Of a DNA stretch of 22,363 nucleotides, positions 1 through 6,087 are shown in pieces. Below the pieces are notes generated by a model. It saw nothing but the letters and a program-made list of their open reading frames with translations, was not told where the DNA came from and ran no database searches. The DNA is from an uncultured Thermoguttaceae bacterium. GTDB taxonomy: Bacteria; Planctomycetota; Planctomycetia; Pirellulales; Thermoguttaceae. A program made the position numbers and the translations under genes. The first letter of the stretch is position 1. Every line of letters starts with the position of its first letter. Location: NCBI GenBank assembly GCA_934725735.1, contig CAKVCP010000026.1, positions 1 through 22,363 of the forward strand, read 5' to 3'.

Positions 1-257
1 GTTCGAACTATGGTCGTAGTGAAAATGGTACGGCGATGTGCGTCTCTGCGTCGAGTAATCATAGCGGCGGCGTGAACGCGTGCATGGCGGACGGCTCGCT
101 GCGCTTCATCTCCGAGACGATAGATTGCGGCGATATCAATCATGTCCTCGGTTATCCGAACTGGACAGGCGAAGGTCATCAGTGGACCGGTCCCTCCACG
201 CAAGGCGTTTGGGGCTCTATGGCGACCCCTCAAGGCGGCGAGACCACGACCCTCTGA
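1..257 (+). CDS. DUF1559 pseudopilin-like protein, C-terminal fragment (cut by window edge)
   Basis: This is the 3' end of a gene that begins before the window; the reading frame is open from base 3 and stops with TGA at 255-257. The 84 visible residues contain the H-X9-DG signature (His, nine residues, Asp-Gly) that marks the end of DUF1559 proteins, a family with type IV pilin-like N-termini that is greatly expanded in planctomycetes. The last 66 residues match the next DUF1559 gene (841-2013) at all but about five positions, so the two are tandem paralogs. The ATG at 36 is internal, because the similarity to the paralog continues upstream of it. The N-terminal pilin helix is not visible. 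DUF1559 proteins are thought to be exported and surface-associated; their function is unknown. Confidence 0.9.
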   Translation, partial: SNYGRSENGTAMCVSASSNHSGGVNACMADGSLRFISETIDCGDINHVLGYPNWTGEGHQWTGPSTQGVWGSMATPQGGETTTL

Positions 258-306
258 TTGGTTAAACTAATTTCCCAAAAAAGGCGTCTTCCCAAATAAA
301 GTTTTC

Positions 307-347
307 GCCTGCGCGAATTGATTTTTATAGTGCGCGCAGGCTTTTTT
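307..347 (+). terminator. Intrinsic terminator after the first DUF1559 gene
   Basis: A perfect 9-bp stem (GCCTGCGCG at 307-315 with CGCGCAGGC at 333-341) encloses a 17-base loop and is followed directly by six T. It lies 50 bases after the stop codon of the partial DUF1559 gene. Confidence 0.88.
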
Positions 348-628
348 AGACTGCGGAAATCTAACGTGAAGAATATTGGTTATTTTCCATATCTTACTTT
401 CTTTTTGACTTGCGGTCGGTTTTAACGATGAAACGCCCGACAGTGCCTGACAAGCGGAACCGATGGGAACGCGCTCCGATAGGGGGTGATTGGAATAGTG
501 TCGACTTTAGGAGCGACGGCTGAACTCTCTTCACTGAGTCGAATTCTTTTGATGCTCCTGTTGGCGTGCCTTTTTACCCACTAGAATCTTGAAAAGGTAC
601 GTCTTTCCTCGTTTGGAAATACTATCAT
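348..628. other. Intergenic stretch with no gene recognised
   Basis: I see no convincing coding sequence between the terminator at 347 and the promoter at 629. The stretch holds a small hairpin (GTCGG at 415-419 with CCGAC at 437-441). It also holds a segment GGAGC at 510-514 that can pair either with CGCTCC at 472-477 or with GCTCCT at 554-559. It could be an RNA element, decayed DNA, or the far upstream region of the next gene. No tRNA, known riboswitch or insertion sequence was recognised. Confidence 0.4.
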
Positions 629-657
629 TTGATATTTTTAGAAAGTATGCCTATATT
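629..657 (+). promoter_or_regulatory. Sigma-70-type promoter of the complete DUF1559 gene
   Basis: TTGATA at 629-634 and TATATT at 652-657 are separated by exactly 17 bases in AT-rich DNA. Transcription would start near 664, giving a leader of about 175 bases before the start codon at 841. The leader has a possible stem (ACCCG near 788, CGGGT near 809) but nothing recognisable as a riboswitch. Confidence 0.6.
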
Positions 658-840
658 CATTGCAAAGAACTCTATGGAGAACACAATCACAAAAAATAGG
701 TAATCGTGTTTTTAATGCTCTCGTCATCTTGAAAATCTGTTGCGCTAAGATAATAATGTATCGTAAAGGTTGTCCCTATTGCTTTTTACCCGGATTTTAT
801 TATTTTTTCGGGTTCATCTTAGTTTTGAAGGGTGTTTATT

Positions 841-2013
841 ATGAGACATTTGCATTTTAAGGGGTTTACACTGGTAGAGCTCCTGGTTGTCATCGCGATT
901 ATTGGTATTCTTATAGGATTGCTTTTACCCGCAGTTCAAGCAGCGCGCGAGGCTGCGCGTCGTATGCAATGTACGAACAACTTAAAACAGTTCGGACTTG
1001 CTGTTCACAACTTTGTTGATCAAAACAACCGCATCCCGAACCAAGGGGAAGATATGTTCTGGTCGGGGGCGTACAAGCGCAATGGAACGAGCGAACGTAT
1101 CGACGTCGTCGACGTGTACTCCGCGCATATGCTTCTTCTGCCTTTCATTGAACAAAACGCTCTCTTCCAGCAGATCACCGGATATTGCCAGAAAGCGGCG
1201 AACACGAATCCTTATGTCTGGGATCAGGGCGCTGGCACGTCGAATATTCCTCTTCCGTGGAATAGCAACGACATGTACGACGGTCAACGCAATCCTACAG
1301 AAACGATGATTTCTTCTTTCCTTTGTCCTTCTGACGGCAACAGTGTGACGTCGAAGTCGGACGGCTACCAGGGTTGCACAAACTACGGTTGCAATCGCGG
1401 GGATTTCATGATCGGTTGCGACTGGGGCGAAAACCGCAACCGTCGCGGCGTCTTCTTTAATTATCTCCATGGCGGTCGCATGGGGCTTGAGAGCATTACG
1501 GACGGGACGTCGAACACGCTCCTTTTTGCGGAGATCCTCGCGTCTAAACCTACCGGCGACAACATGGTGAAGTCGACGATTGCGGGAGCCGCGATTCACG
1601 GTCAGCCCGTTTCTGCGTGCTTGGCGATGCGCGGAACCGACGGGATGATGAACGGCAACGACAACTGGAGTAGTAAAGGTCGCCGCTGGGCGGACTGCCG
1701 CGCGGGCTACACGAATTTCCACGCCGCCGTTCCGCCTAACAGCCCGAGCTGCTACGGTTCGAATCACGGTCGCAACGAAAATCACACGGCGATGTGTATC
1801 TCCGCGTCGAGTAATCATAGCGGCGGCGTGAACGCGTGTATGGCGGACGGTTCGGTTCGTTTCATTTCTGAAACGATCGACTGCGGCGACGTCAACCACG
1901 TTCTTGGCTATCCGCACTGGACGGGCGAAGGTCACCAGTGGACAGGTCCCTCCACGCAAGGCGTTTGGGGCTCCATGGCTACCCCGCAGGGCGGCGAAAC
2001 AGTGTCGCTGTAA
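841..2013 (+). CDS. DUF1559 domain protein with type IV pilin-like N-terminus
   Basis: This 390-residue protein begins with a class III (prepilin) signal: a short basic leader, then Gly8-Phe9 followed by TLVELLVVIAIIGILIG and an Ala/Arg-rich helix. Prepilin peptidase would cut after Gly8 and the hydrophobic helix would anchor the protein. The rest is the DUF1559 domain, ending with the H-X9-DG signature at His326 to Asp336-Gly337. The ATG at 841 was chosen over the in-frame GTG at 832 because GAAGGG at 827-832 sits 8 bases before the ATG and overlaps the GTG. The gene has its own promoter at 629-657 and a hairpin after its stop. It is the tandem paralog of the fragment at 1-257. Family function is unknown; a surface-exposed fibre or pseudopilin role is inferred from the N-terminus. 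Confidence 0.93.
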   Translation: MRHLHFKGFTLVELLVVIAIIGILIGLLLPAVQAAREAARRMQCTNNLKQFGLAVHNFVDQNNRIPNQGEDMFWSGAYKRNGTSERIDVVDVYSAHMLLLPFIEQNALFQQITGYCQKAANTNPYVWDQGAGTSNIPLPWNSNDMYDGQRNPTETMISSFLCPSDGNSVTSKSDGYQGCTNYGCNRGDFMIGCDWGENRNRRGVFFNYLHGGRMGLESITDGTSNTLLFAEILASKPTGDNMVKSTIAGAAIHGQPVSACLAMRGTDGMMNGNDNWSSKGRRWADCRAGYTNFHAAVPPNSPSCYGSNHGRNENHTAMCISASSNHSGGVNACMADGSVRFISETIDCGDVNHVLGYPHWTGEGHQWTGPSTQGVWGSMATPQGGETVSL

Positions 2014-2042
2014 TTTTTATCGATTTCAGTTCACTTTTAATC

Positions 2043-2093
2043 GCGTCTGCGTAGCGAATCGTTTTGAAACCCGCGTCGCAGGCGCATTTTTTT
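2043..2093 (+). terminator. Terminator-like hairpin between DUF1559 and lipoprotein genes
   Basis: GCGTCTGCG at 2043-2051 pairs with CGCAGGCGC at 2077-2085 (9 bp, one G-U) across a 25-base loop and is followed by an A and seven T. It ends only 18 bases before the start codon of the lipoprotein gene and leaves almost no room for a separate promoter. It may therefore be a partial terminator that lowers expression of the downstream gene. Confidence 0.7.
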
Positions 2094-2111
2094 ACTATGA
2101 GGTTGGTTACA

Positions 2112-2555
2112 ATGAAGAATCTTTTTTATTCACTCCTAGCGCTCTGCCTTTTAGGAACTTTTGTCGGATGCGGTGATAAAGCGATTAAAACGGAAGGCGT
2201 CACGGGGACTATCTCGATCGACGGGGAACCAACGGCGGACGTCAACGTTTACTTCATCCCCGTAGACTCTACCGGTTCGAGCGGATATGCGAAAACTGAC
2301 GAAAACGGCGTTTATCAGCTTCAGACCCTTGCCGGCGCGGGGAATGCAGGAACGACGCCCGGCAAGTATCTCGTGAAGTTTGATTATCGTATTGCCGTTC
2401 AAAATGGCACGATGATTGAGAATGGCGAAGAAAAGCCGACGTTCGACAGCGTGCGCGCGATTGCCGACAAGTGGTGCGACGAAAGAACCTCCGGCGTCGA
2501 AGTTGAGGTTGTTCCCGGCGCCAATACTTTCGATTTTGATTTAACGTCGAAATAA
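2112..2555 (+). CDS. Small exported lipoprotein, carboxypeptidase-regulatory-like fold
   Basis: The 147-residue product starts with a lipoprotein signal: Met-Lys, a hydrophobic stretch, then Phe-Val-Gly-Cys, the Cys at about residue 17 being the probable lipid attachment site. The remainder is rich in short beta strands, with a segment resembling the transthyretin/carboxypeptidase-regulatory fold (strand motif VTGTISIDGEP, later DENGVYQL and PGKYLVKFDY). Proteins like this commonly sit beside DUF1559 genes in planctomycetes. The ATG at 2112 was chosen because GAGG at 2099-2102 lies 9 bases upstream and the lipoprotein signal starts there; the in-frame ATG at 2097 would place extra residues before it. 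It is probably cotranscribed with the DUF1559 gene through the hairpin at 2043-2093. Precise role unknown. Confidence 0.82.
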   Translation: MKNLFYSLLALCLLGTFVGCGDKAIKTEGVTGTISIDGEPTADVNVYFIPVDSTGSSGYAKTDENGVYQLQTLAGAGNAGTTPGKYLVKFDYRIAVQNGTMIENGEEKPTFDSVRAIADKWCDERTSGVEVEVVPGANTFDFDLTSK

Positions 2556-2577
2556 ACTGTCTCTGACTTCAAATAAA

Positions 2578-2617
2578 AAGACCCGGACGCGTCGCACAGC
2601 GTTCGGGGTCTTTTTTT
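2578..2617 (+). terminator. Bidirectional terminator between convergent genes
   Basis: AAGACCCGGACGC at 2578-2590 pairs with GCGTTCGGGGTCTT at 2599-2612 with one bulged G and one G-U pair. T7 follows on the + strand, and the A-rich left flank (AAATAAAA) gives a T-rich tail on the - strand. It ends the lipoprotein transcript and probably also the convergent minus-strand transcript whose stop codon is at 2639-2641. Confidence 0.85.
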
Positions 2618-2638
2618 CTTGGGTCAGGGCCCGCGACG

Positions 2639-4540
2639 TCATCTCATTTCTTTGAGAACGTCGGCGAGTTCCTCAACGTTCGCGATGTTAGAGCGAACGA
2701 CCTTGCCGTCTTTGTCGATGAGAATGATCCATGGAGCGGTCTGGACGCCGAAGGCAACGGCGGCTTCGCCGTCAAGTCCGGCGGGATTGCAAACGTTCTT
2801 CCACGGGAGACCTTTGGTAATCTGAGCGAAGTACGCGTCGGCGTTCGCCGGATCAGGAGTCGTGTCGACGTTGACGCCGATTACGTTGACCTGAGAAGCA
2901 AGCGCTTCGAGCCCAGCGACGCCTTCGCTATCCCAGCTTCCCCAGAAGAAAACGACGGTCGGTTTATCGCCGGGCTTGAACTCGCATGGGGTTCCGTCGG
3001 AGTACTGGAGTTTCGGCATATTGAACGCGCCGCCTTCGGATTTGAGGCGAGCTAACGCGCCCGCGGCTTTACGTCCAACGAGGGTTCCCGACGCGTTTTG
3101 GGCGGCTTGCTGGTAATACTTCATGGCTCCGTCGTTTTCCAGGAGATATTCCTGGTCAAGCGCGAGACTCATGGCGGCTTCCGCAGCGGCGGCAGTCGTG
3201 GGGTATTCTTCGACGAACGCCGCGAGATCCTCCGTATATTTTTCCTGAGCTTTCGCGAGTTCGCTCGGCTTAGGTTGCGGATTACTCTGCGCGACGGCGT
3301 AAAACGCGGCGGTGATTTGACGCTGACGCAAACGCGCCTTCACTTCGTCTCCCGCGTCCACGAGTTTTTCTGCCAAAGTGTCGAGCTTAGCGGCTCCGTC
3401 GGGATAGAGGCCCGACTGCACGCCGGAGAAGATCACGTCGATCGCTTGAGAGAGAAGATTGTCGCTTTCCTGAGGAGTCGACGCGGCAAGTTGGAGGAGA
3501 AGATCGACGGTAGAGTCGCAAAGCGCGGGATATTCCGCAGGAGAAGCGGCTTCGAGTTTGTTGTAGGCTTCGGTTAAGACGGCGCCCATTTCGCCGACGT
3601 CTCCGGAAACGGCGGACGCGGCGGCGCTTCCTTCCGTCGGGAGTAGAATCGAATTCGCAGCGACGGAACCGGTCGCCTGTCCGAAGGGTTCGCCCGCGGG
3701 AAGTCCGACGACTTTCCACGCGTCGCCGACCTTAATCATATCGCCGACATAAAGTTCTTGGCTCTTCGACGCGTCGGCGCCGTCCATGACGATGATCGCG
3801 ACGTTATAGTAGGCTTCGAGATCCTTGGAGAAGTTTTCTCCCGCAGGGATGGCGGCGGGTAGCCCGGCGTTGAGAGCGCCCCACTTCGCGTCTTCCGGAA
3901 TCGCAAGAGTCTGAGCGAGCTGAGCAAAAGCGCTCTCGGAAACGCTCTTAATCTGATTCTGCAACTCCTTAGCGACGGGACCTTGTCCGACGCCTAAAGT
4001 CGTTAAATCTTGAGCGGAAAGGGCGACGCGTTGATAACGCGCAAAGTCGTTCGTCTTGAGCGCGGCAACGACTTCCTGCGCCGTTTCCTGCGGAGAAATA
4101 ACGCTCCACGACGCGATCGTTTTCTTATCCGCGCCGAGGATTCCGCGACGCGCGCCGCCGTTGTTAAGCCAGCGCGACTCCTTTCCCAAAACGTCGCGAT
4201 AAACTTCGACCCCGTGCTTGAAGAATCGAATTTGATCGACCTGAGCCTTTTGTCCAGGTTTCGGAGTCGGGGCGGCCCAGACGCGCAGAATCGTCGTTCC
4301 GTCGGGCGCATATAGAGCGACTCCCGTGTAGCCTTGCTCCTTGTATTGCTTAACGACGCATTTCTCTTCCTCGCCGACGGCGGGATAGTCGACGTCGACG
4401 TCGGGCTGCGTGGGACCGCGCCCTAGAATTTGTTCAGGTTTTTGCGCGAAAGCCGACCCGCCGACTGCGATCGCTCCGATGATCGCGACGCAACTCGCGA
4501 TTTTTGAGACGCGCGAGTAAAGGGTTCCTGTCAAAAGCAT
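2639..4540 (-). CDS. Exported thioredoxin-fold (TlpA-like) protein lacking the CxxC motif
   Basis: A 633-residue exported protein with a signal peptide ending Ser-Ala-Phe-Ala at residue 32. Residues about 150-285 end in a strand pattern (VGDAWKVVGLP) that resembles an NTF2-like fold; this is a weak inference. Residues about 310-510 are Ala-rich and helical, like TPR repeats. The C-terminal 107 residues are a TlpA/AhpC-type thioredoxin fold: the strand before the active site (VVFFWGSW at 529-536), a GVNVD strand, and the cis-proline region Thr-Ala-Pro-Trp at 601-604 followed by IILIDKDGKVV. Where family members have WCxxC, this protein has Trp-Asp-Ser-Glu-Gly, so both catalytic cysteines are absent and dithiol chemistry is unlikely. 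The start is supported by AAAAGGAG at 4548-4555, 7 bases upstream. It is a single-gene unit. It may be a binding or scaffold protein of the envelope; function unknown. Confidence 0.85.
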   Translation of the reverse strand: MLLTGTLYSRVSKIASCVAIIGAIAVGGSAFAQKPEQILGRGPTQPDVDVDYPAVGEEEKCVVKQYKEQGYTGVALYAPDGTTILRVWAAPTPKPGQKAQVDQIRFFKHGVEVYRDVLGKESRWLNNGGARRGILGADKKTIASWSVISPQETAQEVVAALKTNDFARYQRVALSAQDLTTLGVGQGPVAKELQNQIKSVSESAFAQLAQTLAIPEDAKWGALNAGLPAAIPAGENFSKDLEAYYNVAIIVMDGADASKSQELYVGDMIKVGDAWKVVGLPAGEPFGQATGSVAANSILLPTEGSAAASAVSGDVGEMGAVLTEAYNKLEAASPAEYPALCDSTVDLLLQLAASTPQESDNLLSQAIDVIFSGVQSGLYPDGAAKLDTLAEKLVDAGDEVKARLRQRQITAAFYAVAQSNPQPKPSELAKAQEKYTEDLAAFVEEYPTTAAAAEAAMSLALDQEYLLENDGAMKYYQQAAQNASGTLVGRKAAGALARLKSEGGAFNMPKLQYSDGTPCEFKPGDKPTVVFFWGSWDSEGVAGLEALASQVNVIGVNVDTTPDPANADAYFAQITKGLPWKNVCNPAGLDGEAAVAFGVQTAPWIILIDKDGKVVRSNIANVEELADVLKEMR

Positions 4541-4616
4541 TAGCTAACTCCTTTTAGTAATGGTAGCCGTCTATTCGAAAGACTTACGTAATTTTCACTG
4601 TAAATCGCGTGGAATA

Positions 4617-4646
4617 TAAAAAGCCCGAGGCGGCGAACCTCGGGCT
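4617..4646 (-). terminator. Intrinsic terminator of the cysteine-rich protein gene
   Basis: A perfect 9-bp stem (AGCCCGAGG at 4622-4630 with CCTCGGGCT at 4638-4646) is followed on the - strand by TTTTT. It lies about 115 bases past the stop codon of the cysteine-rich gene and upstream of the thioredoxin-fold gene, separating the two units. The 113 bases between the stop codon and this hairpin hold nothing else that I recognise. Confidence 0.82.
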
Positions 4647-4759
4647 CCTTGGCTAGTTCCTCCGCGTTACGGCAGAGGATAATCAAAATAATCGTGCGTG
4701 GCAAGAGCGACGCGGCGCGTTTAAGGTCGCGTCTTCTAATTCTTTAGCGCTTCATGTTT

Positions 4760-5812
4760 TCACTTGATGGCGCGGGTCGTACCAAACTGTTTTTTCGACG
4801 CGGGAACGCTCTTCTGTTCCTGAGTAGCGACGATGCGAACGTTGGACTTCGATTGTATTTCGCGCAAATTCTGCGCGTTGATCTGAGCGGCGTTGGTCGC
4901 TTCGACGCGCTGGGCCTGACGGATCGATTTACGCTGAGCGTCGACTTTGTCCTGTTCATAGCTTACGGAACGAACGGAGTTTGCGGAGCGGTCAAGAGGA
5001 GCGTTTTGAGCGACGGGCGCTTCGCGACGCGGGGCTGCGGCGTACTGCTGAGGTTCGACTTCGCGGACGATTTCGCGCGATCGTTCGATCGTCTCCTCAA
5101 CGGGGCGGAACTGCGCGGCCGGACGCGTCGTGCCGAACGCTCTCTGGAGGGACATGGCGACGTTCGCCGTGAAATCGTTCTTGGGCGCGCTGGCGACGCG
5201 AGAATTATACGTCGGGAGCTTCGCGCTCATCTTGCTCGGGGACGCGTCGTACGCTTCGACGTCGTAAAAGTTCAATCCGCTCGCGGGCGCGCTCTGATAC
5301 GACGATTGGCTCGAGTACGACGGGATGGGGTAATTTTGATCGCATGGCGAGCATTGCATAGAAGAATAGCCGCCAGTCGCGTAGCATCCCGAATCGTTGC
5401 ATCCGCCGACGTAGTCGCCGCAAATCGTGCATGGATTGCAGTTTGACTTGGGAGGACGAGGGGCGCAACCGCAATCAGGATAAATACCCGAGGTCAGTTC
5501 GCAAATAATCCACTTGAAGGGAGCCGCGGCAAGTTCCGAAACGCTTCGCGCGAGATCGCAACCCGTATAGCGCGCGGATTCGCATCCGTACAATGAGCCG
5601 TAGGTGGGAATATCGCAAGTCGGTATGTCGCACATAGGCGTTTCGCATGTAGGAGCGTAAGTCGGAACTTCGCAGGAAGGAGCGCAGGCTGGAAGAGAGG
5701 GAACGTCGCAGGCGGGAGCGCATGCGCCGTATTGCGCATAGGACGCCGAGGCGCCGGTTAAAAGAACGGCTGCGACCGCCGCCAATAACGAAATCTTTGC
5801 AGACGACTTCAT
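4760..5812 (-). CDS. Exported cysteine-rich protein, function unknown
   Basis: A 350-residue protein with a signal peptide (MKSSAKIS, hydrophobic core, cleavage after Ser-Tyr-Ala at 26). The first third of the mature protein has 19 cysteines between residues 31 and 157. Its start (31-70) is built of short repeats of the form Cys-x-x-Pro-x-Cys-Asp/Glu-x-Pro-Thr. The rest has no cysteine. It is Ser/Tyr-rich (165-200), then charged and Gln/Arg-rich (about 240-350) with long predicted helices and many GluArg/GlnAla steps. The ATG at 5810-5812 was chosen because GAGG lies 6 bases upstream and the signal peptide starts there; an upstream extension of 28 residues is basic and lacks a ribosome-binding site. 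Planctomycetes are reported to have cysteine-rich, protein-based cell walls, so a cross-linked wall or spine role is possible. That is inference; I do not recognise a named family. Confidence 0.78.
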   Translation of the reverse strand: MKSSAKISLLAAVAAVLLTGASASYAQYGACAPACDVPSLPACAPSCEVPTYAPTCETPMCDIPTCDIPTYGSLYGCESARYTGCDLARSVSELAAAPFKWIICELTSGIYPDCGCAPRPPKSNCNPCTICGDYVGGCNDSGCYATGGYSSMQCSPCDQNYPIPSYSSQSSYQSAPASGLNFYDVEAYDASPSKMSAKLPTYNSRVASAPKNDFTANVAMSLQRAFGTTRPAAQFRPVEETIERSREIVREVEPQQYAAAPRREAPVAQNAPLDRSANSVRSVSYEQDKVDAQRKSIRQAQRVEATNAAQINAQNLREIQSKSNVRIVATQEQKSVPASKKQFGTTRAIK

Positions 5813-6044
5813 TTTAGACCTCGCTAAAATTTTATATCTCGAACGGATGTTTTTTTTCCACACAAAACGCGACGCAACATGGGAAAAGCCTCGCATTTCA
5901 GGGGCTTTTCTTGCTCCCTTTTTCGTCGCTAGTCCCTATATCGGAGATTAAATTTTTCAAGATTAGAAAAAGTCGAATTTTTGTTGAAATTGATAGAATT
6001 AGAAAACTTTGTTTATTTTATCCATATAAAATTTAGAGTTCTAA
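5813..6044 (-). promoter_or_regulatory. AT-rich upstream region and leader of the cysteine-rich gene
   Basis: This region must hold the promoter of the cysteine-rich gene, since a strong terminator lies just upstream on the same strand. It is very AT-rich from about 5935 to 6045, but I could not place a -35/-10 pair with normal spacing. A 10-bp hairpin (GAAAAGCCTC at 5883-5892 with GGGGCTTTTC at 5901-5910, one G-T pair on the + strand) sits about 70-100 bases before the start codon and could be a leader structure. Confidence 0.4.
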
Positions 6045-6080
6045 AGAAAAAAAAAGACGCCAAGAAGAATTGGCGTCTTT
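6045..6080 (-). terminator. Intrinsic terminator of the 1158-residue jelly-roll protein gene
   Basis: A perfect 9-bp stem (AAGACGCCA at 6054-6062 with TGGCGTCTT at 6071-6079) is followed on the - strand by nine T. It starts 8 bases after the stop codon of the upstream minus-strand gene. Confidence 0.92.
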
Positions 6081-6087
6081 TGAAGGG

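Noticed and set aside
660..860. 66-residue open frame in the leader of the DUF1559 gene
   Set aside because: It starts with TTG without a ribosome-binding site, overlaps the real start in another frame, and has no features.
982..1959. Long open frame (325 codons) antisense to the DUF1559 gene
   Set aside because: It mirrors codon bias of the real gene, its product is Arg/Val-rich without any domain, and the sense frame has the pilin helix and H-X9-DG motif.
2064..2111. Longer lipoprotein start at TTG 2064 or ATG 2097
   Set aside because: The TTG start would place translation inside the terminator-like hairpin; the ATG at 2112 has a well-placed GAGG and begins the lipoprotein signal.
5883..5910. 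Terminator in front of the cysteine-rich gene
   Set aside because: The 10-bp hairpin lacks a run of T directly after it on either strand, so I list it only as a possible leader structure.
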